DNA of 64,000 bases from an uncultured Aquimarina sp. (lineage in GTDB: Bacteria > Bacteroidota > Bacteroidia > Flavobacteriales > Flavobacteriaceae): contig CANLMN010000007.1 in assembly GCA_947492105.1 (NCBI GenBank), forward strand, positions 62,001 through 126,000, read 5' to 3'. The notes under the pieces were generated by a model. That model worked only from the letters and a program-made list of their open reading frames with translations, was not told the DNA's origin and made no database searches. The stretch's first letter is position 1; each line of letters starts with the position of its first letter. This document shows, piece after piece, positions 35,790-45,400 of the stretch. The translations under genes were made by a program, and so were the position numbers.

Positions 35790-38700
35790 ATGAATCAAAA
35801 GAATTTTATTAATCTAAAATCCAATACGTTGAGCTGGGGAGTACTCCTATTGCTCTTCTTTTGGAATCTACAAACACTTTATTCCCAAAAAGAGATGCAC
35901 TTTCATCCAGGACAAACTACAATGTGTCCTAAAGGTAAAGGAGGGGAAGTTGCTCATGGAAAATATACAGAATCAAAATCAGCCAAGAGTACGGTTGCTT
36001 CACCAGCCAAAGAAAAAACAGCTGTTTTTGAAATTACTTTTGGACCAGGTGCAATTGAGAATCCAGAGGTTATGGCAGCATATCAGTTTGCTGTTGATAT
36101 TTGGGCAACAGAGATCGTTTCTGAAGTTCCTATCAGAATTTTTGCAGAGTATTCCCCTTTAGGTGATAATTTTTTAGGAGGGGCTAGGTCTGAATATTTT
36201 GTTTCTAATTTCCCGAACAGTCCGGTTGCTGACAGGAGGTATCCTGCTGCTTTGGCCAATGCACTGGCAGGATCTATATTGAATCCAGATGAGCTGTTTG
36301 AAATGCGAATTAATCTGTCCTCAAGAGCGGATTTTTATTTGGGTACAGATGGTAATACTCCTAGTTCACAATCTGACTTTGTTACTACAGCCCTACATGA
36401 GATTGGTCATGGATTAGGATTTTTCTTTGGAAATGCTTTTTCTAGTAGCACTGGAGAAGGAAGATTTACAGGTGATTTGCCAGGTGTAACAGATGATTTT
36501 CTATACAGTAATGGAACAAAACTATTGGATGTGGCTAGCCCTAGTACAATATTAGGAGAGTTTTTTACAAGTGATGATTTGTTTTTTAACGGAAAATATG
36601 CCAAGGCTGCATTAGGGAACAGATTGCCAAAATTATATGCGCCTGAGGAATACTTAAGAGGCTCATCTATAGGTCATTGGGATAGTGATGTTTTTCCAGG
36701 AGGTAGTCCTAATTCTTTACTGAATCATGGTAGTGTCCCAGGTGAGTCGATTTTTGATATTGGCGATATTACTCGTGGTTTTCTGAAGGATATTGGATGG
36801 GAACTTAATAATAGTTCTGTTTTTCCAATAATGGTAAAGGATGGAGTTTTTGAAAAAGGAATTGAGAACGGGTCTGTTGTAGAGACTGCTATAACTGTTT
36901 CTAATGTTTCTGGAGAGGAGCTTACCTTTAATACAACTCTTGATAATACGATAAATGGTGCTTTAGTATTAGATACTGTAGAGCCTGTGAAGTTGGCTGT
37001 GGGTGAAACAAAAATAATCCCCCTTCGATTGAATGCGGTGGACTTTGATAAAGGAGATTATGAGTCCGAAGTGATTTTTGATACAACCATTTCGGGTGCT
37101 GTTTTTGTAAGCCCCATTCGTTTTACTATTATTGATGGTACAGAGGTAGCAGTTATGGAGACTGTAGACAGCATTACCCAAGAAATAGATAAAGATACTA
37201 CAGAAAAAACAGCTAGTTTTGAGGTAACCAATAGTGGGGATCAAGCTTTGGAATATACTATTGAGGTTGAAAACAGCGATGTTCCCTTTATCTCTATAGA
37301 AAGTACTACTGGAGTGATTGAAAAGAATACAACTGGAGCGATTAACTATACCATCAATACCCCAAGCGAAACAGGAGTGTATACGGCTACTATCAAGATT
37401 AGAAGTAATGCTAGTAATGTTGATGAGGTAAGTATCCCAGTAACCCTTACGGTTATAAATGAAATAGCTCCTAATATTTTTTCAGACACCGTAGTTCCAG
37501 AAGTGTTTTTTGATGCTAGTGAAGTGTTGACAAGGAACCCAAGGGCATTAGTTGAAGTAGAGCTTTCGAATAGTGGGGAACTTCCTCTAGAGTATGAACT
37601 TGTATTTAGGTTTGATGGTTCTAGAAAGAGCCATCCAGTTGCAATATGGCCATATGAATTAGGTGAAGAATCAGGGGTATTACAGGCAGGTGAATCTAGA
37701 ACGGTGAACGTTAGAGTAGGGTTAAGAGGAATTGCCTTAAATGATTTATATAATATTGTGATTGAATTCAAGACTAATGATCCGGATACTCCAGTTTTTG
37801 AAATTCCAGTAACCGTTAACGTTTCCAATAAAAGAGGGCGGTTTGCATTGCCAGAAGATGCAACATTTGGAAACGTAGATTTAGTAGATACTAGAATCGA
37901 AACTTTTGAGTTTACAAACAAAGGACTCGCTCCAATTAGGGTAGAAGAAGTATTGTCAAATTTTACAAGTGTTGAGGTAGTAGAATGGAATACAACTTCG
38001 GGAGATAATATGGTGGCAGTTGGTGAGGCGTTATCCGTTACCCTGAGTTTTCAACCAGATCGACTTGGTGTTTTTAGAAATATGATTAGAATTCTCAGTA
38101 CTGCTGCTTCACCTAATAATAATTTGGATTATCGTATTACAGGTACTGGTGTGAATCAGATAAGCTTCGAAGAGGATGAATTTGAAGTAATTACTAATCC
38201 TTTTGTAACGAACAATCCGATATCGACTATTGTTAGGAATCTGAAAAATAGTGGTGAGACAGTTATTGATTACGAAATTGTACTCCCAAGTACAGATACT
38301 ATTGTAACAGTTGATACAGTCAAAGGGACGCTACAACCAGGGGAAAGTATTCCTGTTACTATAGCCTTTGATGCAACGTCTATTACAGAGGTTGGAAGAT
38401 ATATAACACCACTTACAGTGAATTATAGTAGTCCTTCTTTTTCCAATACGTTTGATGTAGATTTGATATTAGAAATAACGAATGAGCGGTCAAGCTTGAC
38501 AGAATTTTTTGAATTTTTTGAATTGTTTAATAATTTCGCGGAGGGAGGTCTAGAACTAGTTAATGACGGTGTTATTCCGATAACGATTTATAGTTTTACT
38601 ACAGATATAGAGGAAAAGACTGAATTTTATGAAGTATCTGGATTTGCCGGAGGTAATAGAATTGCTCTAGGTTCTAATCAAAAAATTGTTTTACAACCTG

Positions 38701-39842
38701 GAGAGGCCTTGTCGATTTCATTTAATTTGATAGTACAGAAATCAGGTTTGTTAGAGGTGAACTTTTTTGTAGAGAGTGACGCTGTTAATAATTTGTTGAC
38801 TATTCCGTTTTCAATAGATGTTACTCCAAGGGATCCAGAAGTAGTAGTTTTTCAGTTAATAGATACCGTTACAGGCGAAGTGGTAGAAACATTTTTCCGT
38901 GATGCAACGATTGATCTTGCGGATTATGATTCTGTAGCGATAACTGCACTTAGAGGTATAGGAGAGCCCGGAAGCGTTGTCTTTGGGTATGATGATAATC
39001 CCACCTTCCGAACAGAAAATGTAGCGCCTTATGCTCTGGCAGGGGATTTTAACGGAAAATTGATTCCATTTGACCTGACATTAGGCAAGCACACCATCAC
39101 AGCAACACCCTACGAAGCTAGCAACGGAAAGGGAACTGAATTCACTGGAAAAACGATCGAGCTAGAAGTTCTCAATAGTGAGTTGCCAGCAATAACAGAT
39201 TTTGTGTTGATCAACGCAGAGAACAATGAACAGCTCACAAGGATCAAAGAGGGAGATTCTATTGATCTAAATGATTATAACTCCAATGAGTTTAATATTG
39301 CAGCAATTACAGATGACAAGGATATCCGTCATGTCGTGTTTGGGTACAATGGCACCAAACATTTCCGATTAGAGCGTGCTGCACCTTATAGTTTGGGAGG
39401 TGATGTTTCTGGGGATTATTTGCCATTGGCATTGACAAACGGCACTAATGTTGTAACGGCAACACCATACACTCCGAATATAGGTGTCAATGGATTGCTA
39501 GAGCAAGGAAATCCAAGAACAATTAGCTTTGAGGTTGTTGGAGGAGCTGCAGCCAAAAATAGTAGTAGGATTGATGGCAAAAGTGCAGCAGAATTTGTGG
39601 TATCACCTAACCCGGTTAGCGACATTACAAGATTTAGCCTTCCAGTGGTTAAAAGTAATCAGATTTCTAGTAGGCTGGTCAATCTTTTGGGTCAGGAACT
39701 TGATATTACTCAGAGAATTTCCTTTGATTCTGATAGTCGTGGGTCCTTGAATATGAGTGATTTGTCGCAAGGTAATTACTTTTTGTTCATAACGGATCTA
39801 GAGTCTGGAGTGGTGTATACAGCAAAATTGTTCAAAAAATAG
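35790..39842 (+). CDS. Secreted HEIGH metallopeptidase with T9SS tail, array copy 3
   Basis: A 1350-aa paralogue with the same domain order: signal peptide, peptidase domain with HEIGHGLGF (H203, E204, H207), conserved GHWD and LNH histidines, Ig-like domains, two ~110-residue repeats and type A sorting domain. Its N-terminal part (residues 34-85) groups with copy 2, whereas the middle (FGNVDL; VFRNMIRI; STAASPNNN; TNPFVT) groups with copy 1, a mosaic pattern that suggests gene conversion. It has a three-base insertion near the end (NSSRIDG versus NSRIDG). Followed by its own terminator and the intact glyS. Confidence 0.88.
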   Translation: MNQKNFINLKSNTLSWGVLLLLFFWNLQTLYSQKEMHFHPGQTTMCPKGKGGEVAHGKYTESKSAKSTVASPAKEKTAVFEITFGPGAIENPEVMAAYQFAVDIWATEIVSEVPIRIFAEYSPLGDNFLGGARSEYFVSNFPNSPVADRRYPAALANALAGSILNPDELFEMRINLSSRADFYLGTDGNTPSSQSDFVTTALHEIGHGLGFFFGNAFSSSTGEGRFTGDLPGVTDDFLYSNGTKLLDVASPSTILGEFFTSDDLFFNGKYAKAALGNRLPKLYAPEEYLRGSSIGHWDSDVFPGGSPNSLLNHGSVPGESIFDIGDITRGFLKDIGWELNNSSVFPIMVKDGVFEKGIENGSVVETAITVSNVSGEELTFNTTLDNTINGALVLDTVEPVKLAVGETKIIPLRLNAVDFDKGDYESEVIFDTTISGAVFVSPIRFTIIDGTEVAVMETVDSITQEIDKDTTEKTASFEVTNSGDQALEYTIEVENSDVPFISIESTTGVIEKNTTGAINYTINTPSETGVYTATIKIRSNASNVDEVSIPVTLTVINEIAPNIFSDTVVPEVFFDASEVLTRNPRALVEVELSNSGELPLEYELVFRFDGSRKSHPVAIWPYELGEESGVLQAGESRTVNVRVGLRGIALNDLYNIVIEFKTNDPDTPVFEIPVTVNVSNKRGRFALPEDATFGNVDLVDTRIETFEFTNKGLAPIRVEEVLSNFTSVEVVEWNTTSGDNMVAVGEALSVTLSFQPDRLGVFRNMIRILSTAASPNNNLDYRITGTGVNQISFEEDEFEVITNPFVTNNPISTIVRNLKNSGETVIDYEIVLPSTDTIVTVDTVKGTLQPGESIPVTIAFDATSITEVGRYITPLTVNYSSPSFSNTFDVDLILEITNERSSLTEFFEFFELFNNFAEGGLELVNDGVIPITIYSFTTDIEEKTEFYEVSGFAGGNRIALGSNQKIVLQPGEALSISFNLIVQKSGLLEVNFFVESDAVNNLLTIPFSIDVTPRDPEVVVFQLIDTVTGEVVETFFRDATIDLADYDSVAITALRGIGEPGSVVFGYDDNPTFRTENVAPYALAGDFNGKLIPFDLTLGKHTITATPYEASNGKGTEFTGKTIELEVLNSELPAITDFVLINAENNEQLTRIKEGDSIDLNDYNSNEFNIAAITDDKDIRHVVFGYNGTKHFRLERAAPYSLGGDVSGDYLPLALTNGTNVVTATPYTPNIGVNGLLEQGNPRTISFEVVGGAAAKNSSRIDGKSAAEFVVSPNPVSDITRFSLPVVKSNQISSRLVNLLGQELDITQRISFDSDSRGSLNMSDLSQGNYFLFITDLESGVVYTAKLFKK

Positions 39843-39892
39843 ATTTTTAGAAATGAGACTATAGTTTTGTAGTTGAATTGTATAGAAATTTT

Positions 39893-39931
39893 AAAAATCG
39901 CTGTAGCATTAATGCTACAGCGATTTTTTTT
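39893..39931 (+). terminator. Terminator after array copy 3
   Basis: Stem AAAAATCGCTGTAGCA / TGCTACAGCGATTTTT, perfect, with a T-run. It separates the array from glyS, 44 bases before the glyS ATG. Confidence 0.92.
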
Positions 39932-39940
39932 GTTCAGATA

Positions 39941-39952
39941 CTACAATTGTAG
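39941..39952. promoter_or_regulatory. Perfect 12-bp palindrome in the glyS leader
   Basis: CTACAATTGTAG lies 22 bases before the glyS ATG and is also kept without change at 31113-31124 and 35510-35521 before the glyS remnants. It overlaps a weak -7-like box (TACAATTG, one mismatch to TAnnTTTG). Possible operator or start-region element; unproven. Confidence 0.45.
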
Positions 39953-39974
39953 CAATTTTAGTTATTTTTACGCC

Positions 39975-41510
39975 ATGGCAAATCAAGATGACACATTCAA
40001 AAAAGTAATTTCCCATGCAAAGGAGTATGGGTATATATTTGGTTCTAGCGAAATCTATGACGGTCTTAGTGCTGTTTATGATTACGGGCAAAATGGAGTA
40101 GAACTCAAAAAAAATATCAGAGAATATTGGTGGAAGAGTATGGTTTATATGCACCAAAATATTGTAGGCTTAGACGCATCCATATTTATGCATCCTACAA
40201 CTTGGAAAGCTTCAGGTCATGTAGACGCTTTCAATGATCCCTTGATTGATAACAAGGATTCCAAAAAGCGATACCGTGCCGATGTTTTGATAGAAGATTA
40301 TGCAGAAAAACTGAATATCAAAGCACAAAAGGAAATCACCAAGGCAAAAAAGCGTTTTGGCGAAAGCTTTAATGAAACAGAATTTGTAACCACTAATCCA
40401 AGAGTCGTAGGATATTTGTCCAAACGTGATACGATTTTGGCTCGCATGGGCAAAGCATTAGAAAATGAAGATCTTGCAGATGTCAAAGCATTGATAGAAG
40501 AGTTAGAAATTGCTGATCCAGATACAGGTTCCAAAAATTGGACAGATGTACGACAGTTTAATCTAATGTTTGGAACCAAGTTAGGTGCTTCTGCAGAAAC
40601 AGCAACAGATCTTTATTTACGACCAGAAACAGCACAAGGAATTTTTGTCAATTTCCTGAACGTGCAAAAAACAGGTCGTATGAAAATCCCTTTTGGAATC
40701 GCACAAACTGGAAAAGCTTTTAGAAACGAGATTGTCGCACGACAGTTTATTTTCAGAATGCGGGAGTTTGAGCAAATGGAGATGCAATTTTTTGTACGTC
40801 CAGGTGAGGAAATGAAGTGGTACACATATTGGAAAGAAACCCGTCTTAATTGGCATAAGTCTCTAGGATTGGGAGAAGAGAATTATCGTTTCCATGACCA
40901 TGATAAACTAGCGCACTATGCAAATGCTGCTGCAGATATAGAATTTAATTTTCCTTTTGGATTCAAAGAATTAGAAGGGATTCATTCTCGTACAGATTTT
41001 GATTTAAAAGCACATGAAGAGCATTCAGGTAAAAAGTTACAGTTTTTTGACCCAGAACTCAAGGAGAATTATGTGCCGTATGTGGTAGAAACTTCCCTTG
41101 GATTGGATCGTATGTTTCTAGCGGTGTTTTCAAAGGCTTTGCAAGAAGAAAAACTAGAAGATGGTAGTAGTAGAACCGTTTTGAAGTTACCTGCTGTAGT
41201 GGCTCCTATAAAAGCAGCTGTATTTCCTCTGGTCAAAAAAGATGGACTACCAGATATTGCAAACAAAATTGTAGAAGATCTCAAATGGGATTTTAATGTG
41301 ATCTATGAAGAAAAAGATGCTGTAGGACGTCGATACCGAAGACAAGATGCTAATGGGACACCATTTTGTATCACAGTAGATCATGATACGCTAGAAAACA
41401 ATACCGTAACTATACGTGATCGAGATACAATGGAACAGAAGCGAGTAGCTATTACTGATTTGAAGGGAATTATTGCAGAAAAAACAAGCATGCAACGGTG
41501 GTTGAAATAG
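39975..41510 (+). CDS. glyS: Glycyl-tRNA synthetase, dimeric (alpha2) type
   Basis: Charges tRNA-Gly; a class II enzyme of 511 aa from the ATG 39975 (MANQDDTFKK). The longer frame upstream crosses the terminator and is not used. Class II motifs: motif 2 region RNEIVARQFIFRMREFEQMEM, preceded by LRPETAQGIFVNF, and motif 3 ETSLGLDRMF. The C-terminal anticodon-binding domain covers ~410-511 (AAVFPLVKKDGLPDIANKIV; RRYRRQDANGTPFCITVD). This is the single-chain eukaryote-like form used by Bacteroidota. Its first nine codons are duplicated at the two upstream array junctions. A family-1 repeat lies between its stop and its terminator. Confidence 0.97.
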   Translation: MANQDDTFKKVISHAKEYGYIFGSSEIYDGLSAVYDYGQNGVELKKNIREYWWKSMVYMHQNIVGLDASIFMHPTTWKASGHVDAFNDPLIDNKDSKKRYRADVLIEDYAEKLNIKAQKEITKAKKRFGESFNETEFVTTNPRVVGYLSKRDTILARMGKALENEDLADVKALIEELEIADPDTGSKNWTDVRQFNLMFGTKLGASAETATDLYLRPETAQGIFVNFLNVQKTGRMKIPFGIAQTGKAFRNEIVARQFIFRMREFEQMEMQFFVRPGEEMKWYTYWKETRLNWHKSLGLGEENYRFHDHDKLAHYANAAADIEFNFPFGFKELEGIHSRTDFDLKAHEEHSGKKLQFFDPELKENYVPYVVETSLGLDRMFLAVFSKALQEEKLEDGSSRTVLKLPAVVAPIKAAVFPLVKKDGLPDIANKIVEDLKWDFNVIYEEKDAVGRRYRRQDANGTPFCITVDHDTLENNTVTIRDRDTMEQKRVAITDLKGIIAEKTSMQRWLK

Positions 41511-41546
41511 AAATAGTCAAAACGAATTTTATCCCATTATTGGAAT

Positions 41547-41713
41547 ATAATACCATGTATCCTTTAAATTTACTGGGATAAAATTTTCTTTTTTCGCCTC
41601 AGCTTCAGCATAAAAATAAACCATAACTACGGCTAGCTTGATATTTCTGCTGAAGCTGAAACAAAAAAATCTTAATTTTTCTTTCCGGTAAATTCAAACA
41701 ACAAATGGTATAA
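41547..41713. repeat. Family-1 palindromic element, copy C (inverted)
   Basis: Inverse orientation to the other three: begins ATAATACCATGTATCC and ends AACAACAAATGGTATAAT. The centre (ACCATAACTACGGCTAGCTT) is the inverse of the CAAGC...GGTT centre of copies B and D. It sits between the glyS stop and the downstream terminator, so it is transcribed as 3'-untranslated RNA. Confidence 0.8.
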
Positions 41714-41720
41714 TTACCCC

Positions 41721-41750
41721 AAAAAAGCACTTTTTTCAAGTGCTTTTTTT
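41721..41750. terminator. Bidirectional terminator between glyS and the YchJ-like gene
   Basis: Stem AAAAAAGCACTT / AAGTGCTTTTTT with a 5-base loop and T-runs on both strands. It can end glyS (plus) and the YchJ-like gene (minus, stop at 41795). Confidence 0.85.
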
Positions 41751-41794
41751 GTGCGTACAATCCATTGTGAATTAGTTTTCTAAGGCCGCTGGTA

Positions 41795-42181
41795 TTACAC
41801 CTCGCTCTTGTAGACCCAGTGATCATGCTCTTTGACAAAAGAGGAATTTTCATGAAGCCTTTGTACTTGTTTTCCATCATGATAAAAGGCATTGAACTCG
41901 ACAGTCCCTTTGATGTCATTCTGGAGTCCATTGGTGGTGGATAAGATTTCTAGTCTCATCCAATGCATACTCTTTGCCCACTTCAAAATTTCTTTCTTTT
42001 CCTTAAAAGGACGGGTAGAAGAATGATGACTGTCCATTAAATAATCAATCTTTCCTAGTGTATAAGCTGTATATCGAGAGCGCATCAGGGACTCGGCAGT
42101 TAGCGCGTTGTGGATGTTCTGATGGATAGGTTTACAGCATTGTTCATACATGCTGGAACTTCCGCAGGGGCAATTATTCAT
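41795..42181 (-). CDS. YchJ-family (UPF0225) SEC-C metal-binding protein
   Basis: A 128-aa protein from the ATG 42179-42181 (MNNCPCGSSS); an earlier ATG at 42205 would add eight residues before the usual family start. The N-terminal SEC-C-like cysteines are C4, C6, C15 and C16 (CPCGSSSMYEQCC), a probable zinc site. The body (LMRSRYTAYTLGKIDYLMDS; GTVEFNAFY) fits the NTF2-like YchJ domain. Function is unknown. Its start lies inside the 3' end of the small basic-protein gene, so the two are translationally coupled. Confidence 0.88.
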   Translation of the reverse strand: MNNCPCGSSSMYEQCCKPIHQNIHNALTAESLMRSRYTAYTLGKIDYLMDSHHSSTRPFKEKKEILKWAKSMHWMRLEILSTTNGLQNDIKGTVEFNAFYHDGKQVQRLHENSSFVKEHDHWVYKSEV

Positions 42182-42341
42182 TGGTATCAGCGTTTTTGGT
42201 ATCATTTACTTTCTTCATCAAAGCTTTGAGGCGTTCAGATCTTAATCGCTTTTCTTCGCGTAGTTTATTCTTTTTGCGGTTCATCAGCTTAGTATGTTTA
42301 GCTTTGTTTTTGGTGTTTTTGTCACGTCCTTGTTTTGCCAT
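42174..42341 (-). CDS. Small basic protein, 55 aa
   Basis: An ATG at 42339-42341 opens a 55-codon frame ending in TAA at 42174. The product starts MAKQGRDKNTKNKAKHTKLM and is mostly Lys/Arg with a helical second half (KLREEKRLRSERLKALMKK). It overlaps the start of the YchJ-like gene by 8 bases in the form ATGAATAA, a typical coupling arrangement, which supports real coding. I do not recognise a family; the charge suggests nucleic-acid or ribosome contact, inference only. Confidence 0.65.
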   Translation of the reverse strand: MAKQGRDKNTKNKAKHTKLMNRKKNKLREEKRLRSERLKALMKKVNDTKNADTNE

Positions 42342-42499
42342 TGTTTCTATACGGTTTGATAGCGGCGAGTAATATACATAATACTTTCTATAATTTGTAT
42401 ATAGCGCTACGACTGACGGTGGACTCAGAATCGTGAGAAATGTACGAATTATGCTATTTGTAGCTTCACGTTAGGGGGAAATGAATAGATAATTCTCAC

Positions 42500-45400
42500 C
42501 TAGAAATAAGCGCGTAATTGTACACTCCCTGTATGAATCGTTGAGGAAGTTTCACTTTTTCTGCCTTGATAGGTCAAATTAAGATCTAGGTATTTTGTTA
42601 TTTTTTTTTGCGTAAGCAATGACCAAGTGTAGTTTGTGCCAGGTTGTAGTCCATTCAATAACTGATAACCTACTGGAGAAAAGGCATTGCCTTCAAAATC
42701 ATTGACAAAGGCGTTAAATTCACAGTTGAGCGAAATTTTTTGTTTGTTGGCATAAGAAAAAGAAGCACCTATTTTTTGCTGGGCAAGTGATTCCAGATTG
42801 CCTAGTACGTTCTCTTGAGTATTGTATAAGTAAAAGAGACTGAATCGAGTGTGGTCTGACAATAAATAGGAGAGCTTGGGTTCACCTTGATATCCTTCTA
42901 CCAGAAAATTTCTGTTTATAAAGTTTTGCGCAATACTCTCGGTACTGTTCAGTGCGCCTTGTAAATCGATGAGCCAACTCTCACCAAACTTATGCTGAAA
43001 ATTGAATTGGTGATCTAACTTAATGGTTTCCTGAAGACCGGTAATTAAGAATGCGGTGTTTTGTGCTGATAGATAAGTATATGATGTTGTATATCGTTGT
43101 TTGCCACGATTGTAAAATATGGTGTTTCTAAAATTGAGATTTAGTGCTAATTCCGCATCACTATTTGCAAATGGATTGAGCTCAAAGGAACCTATATCTC
43201 TACGAATCTTACGATTTATGAGGTAAGATGTTTGATTATAAAAATGAGAAAAAAACCGCTTCATCTTATTCTTTGTTACTGCCCAGGGTTTAAGGTTAAT
43301 TGTAAGTGTTTGACTGAGTTTGTTTTGATGTGTCCTCAGGAATATTTGATTCGGTAATAATACACGTAAGTATATGGCTTGATCCTGAAATTGCGCAATT
43401 TCAAACTCTTCTAATTCTTGGATGTTATTTCCATTATAGTCATTCCAAGTATAATTTCCTTCTCCAGGATCTACTTGTACATAAGAGAATTCCTGCTGTG
43501 GCAAGGTGCCGCTATTGGTCTCGTACAATGTGTTCCATAAGACTTTTCTATTAAAAAATTGTTGATTATACAGGATCCTAGAATTCAATGTTTGCTCATC
43601 ATCTCTAGAAGCTTCTTCGTTGTTCAAATTGCGATAATTGACAAAAAGGGAGAGCTGAGAGGTTTTGGTGTTTAATAATTTTGATTTCAAAAAATAGGTG
43701 TTAGATGTACTGACCTTCTGTAGTCTAGCCACCTGTACACTATCATTAATTCTGTGCTGGTAACCTAATTCTATAAAGACCTTGGTGCTATCACCAACTC
43801 CAGTGTAGATTTCGTGAGCACTAAAACGTTGACTGTTTAGGTTCAGTTGCTGTGTTATTTTGTCTGTCTGCTGATTATCTTCTAGCCAGAGTTTGGCTCC
43901 TATCCAATTCTTGGAGAAGCTATAGGTGATTCCTGATTGTAGTCTAAAAAAACTAGTGCTTTGAGTGCTGCTGCTGCTTTGTAAAGTGCTACTCTGGAAC
44001 TGTAGCCCTAGATCATCTACATTCCAAGTAGAACGAAGTTGATGACGATTTCCATTATAATTTTTGGAGTAGTTGAGATGTTGGAATTCGTAGCGGGTCA
44101 TACCTTTTCTGGGATGTGAGAATACTAACCCAGCAGTAGTATAGTATTGATCCCCTAGAGGAGTTTCTAGATTCCAATCCCGTTCAAATTCGATGTTATA
44201 AATCCGTTGTGGACTTCGATATCGTTGTTGGATATAATCAATAGTGCCTATGGCATCCAACGCCCAACTGCTATCTTTTTTGATTAACTGTCTTTCTATA
44301 TTTAATTGACCTGCAAAACCATCATTATCATTGTCATCGAGATCAGAGAATAGATTTTGATCACTTTTGCTCCCAGCTAATTCAAAAGTAATAGCTGTTT
44401 TTTGTGAGGGAGTATAGGCTCCTTTGAGCATTGCAACCTGTAATTTTTCTGGAGATTCTAATTGGATAATTGGGGCAAAATTTCCTTGTTTTATACCATC
44501 AATGGGGGCAACGTATTCAAAAATACGATTGATAGCGTTGGCATTAATCAAGATGTAATCCCCTTGCCCAAGCCCTACTTGAGTAAATCTGACATTGAAT
44601 AATGTGGTAGTTGTAGCCTCTGGAGCAAAAACAAAAATTTCTTGTCCATCTATTACAGACTTAGTGTACAGTACCTTGTTTTCGTCAAAGGTGTCTATCA
44701 CAGCAGACGGAGCAATCATTTTGCTACGATCATCTCCAGCTTCTGACAAAATACGCTTTTGTTCGTCCCCCAAACTTTGTTGTACAGGTTGGTTTTTGGC
44801 ATCGTTCTCAGAATAGACAAAAGTACGTAGTTGTAGTTTTTTGCTTTTATAATTACCACCACCATAAGCGACTACTCTCGAATAATTACGTTCGCTTACT
44901 TGATATTGTACAGTAATCCGCATATTAGATGTAATGGGGTAGGTGGGATTAAAACGAAGTTCGCCAGCATTGTAGTCAATCGTGTAATCTTCATTTTCTC
45001 CACGGGTCAAGAGCAGTCCATTAACATATACTTTTTCACTACCAGAAATAATTAGGATAAATAACTCACCATTGGAACCAGTAAGCTTGTAGGGACCTTG
45101 GTTTCCTTCCTGCGCAGTGAATTTACTTTCAGTAAAAACGCCACGGACTAGTGCCCCCGATGCAAAGAGGTCGGTGTTTGATTTTTTGCCTTCTAGTGTG
45201 ATTTTTGTTGCAATTCCTTGTACTTTTTTTGTGAAAGCGGCAAAGTGACTTTCTGTATTTTCTAGTGTAACATCGCCGGCACGAATGTTCCATTTTTTGC
45301 CAAAAAGTTCAATGAATATTTGATCAAACTCATCGAGATTTTGCGAGAAACCACTCTCTTGTATCGGAATATTGGCATCTTGTATAGAGGCACGTAGAGA

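Larger units (their letters stand above)
26857..39998 (+). repeat. Three tandem ~4.4-kb units (metallopeptidase array)
   Basis: Three units, with gene stops spaced 4396 and 4431 bases apart. Each unit holds the 3' half of a terminator, an upstream region, a metallopeptidase gene, a terminator, a CTACAATTGTAG palindrome, and the first nine codons of glyS; only the last unit runs into the complete glyS. Units 1 and 2 end at the same place in glyS codon 9 and continue into a family-2 half-element. The C-terminal coding part and the intergenic parts are almost identical among units, while other parts have drifted. Confidence 0.92.

Noticed and set aside
26990-39842. Metzincin assignment of the array peptidases
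   Set aside because: HEIGHGLGF lacks the GxxH third ligand; only the lipoprotein at 13776-14579 has the full HExxHxxGxxH.
39873-39974. N-terminal extension of glyS
   Set aside because: The frame runs backwards through the array terminator and leader; the family N-terminus begins at the ATG 39975.
41605-41931. 108-aa minus-strand frame
   Set aside because: Built from the family-1 repeat, the terminator and the YchJ-like gene in another frame.
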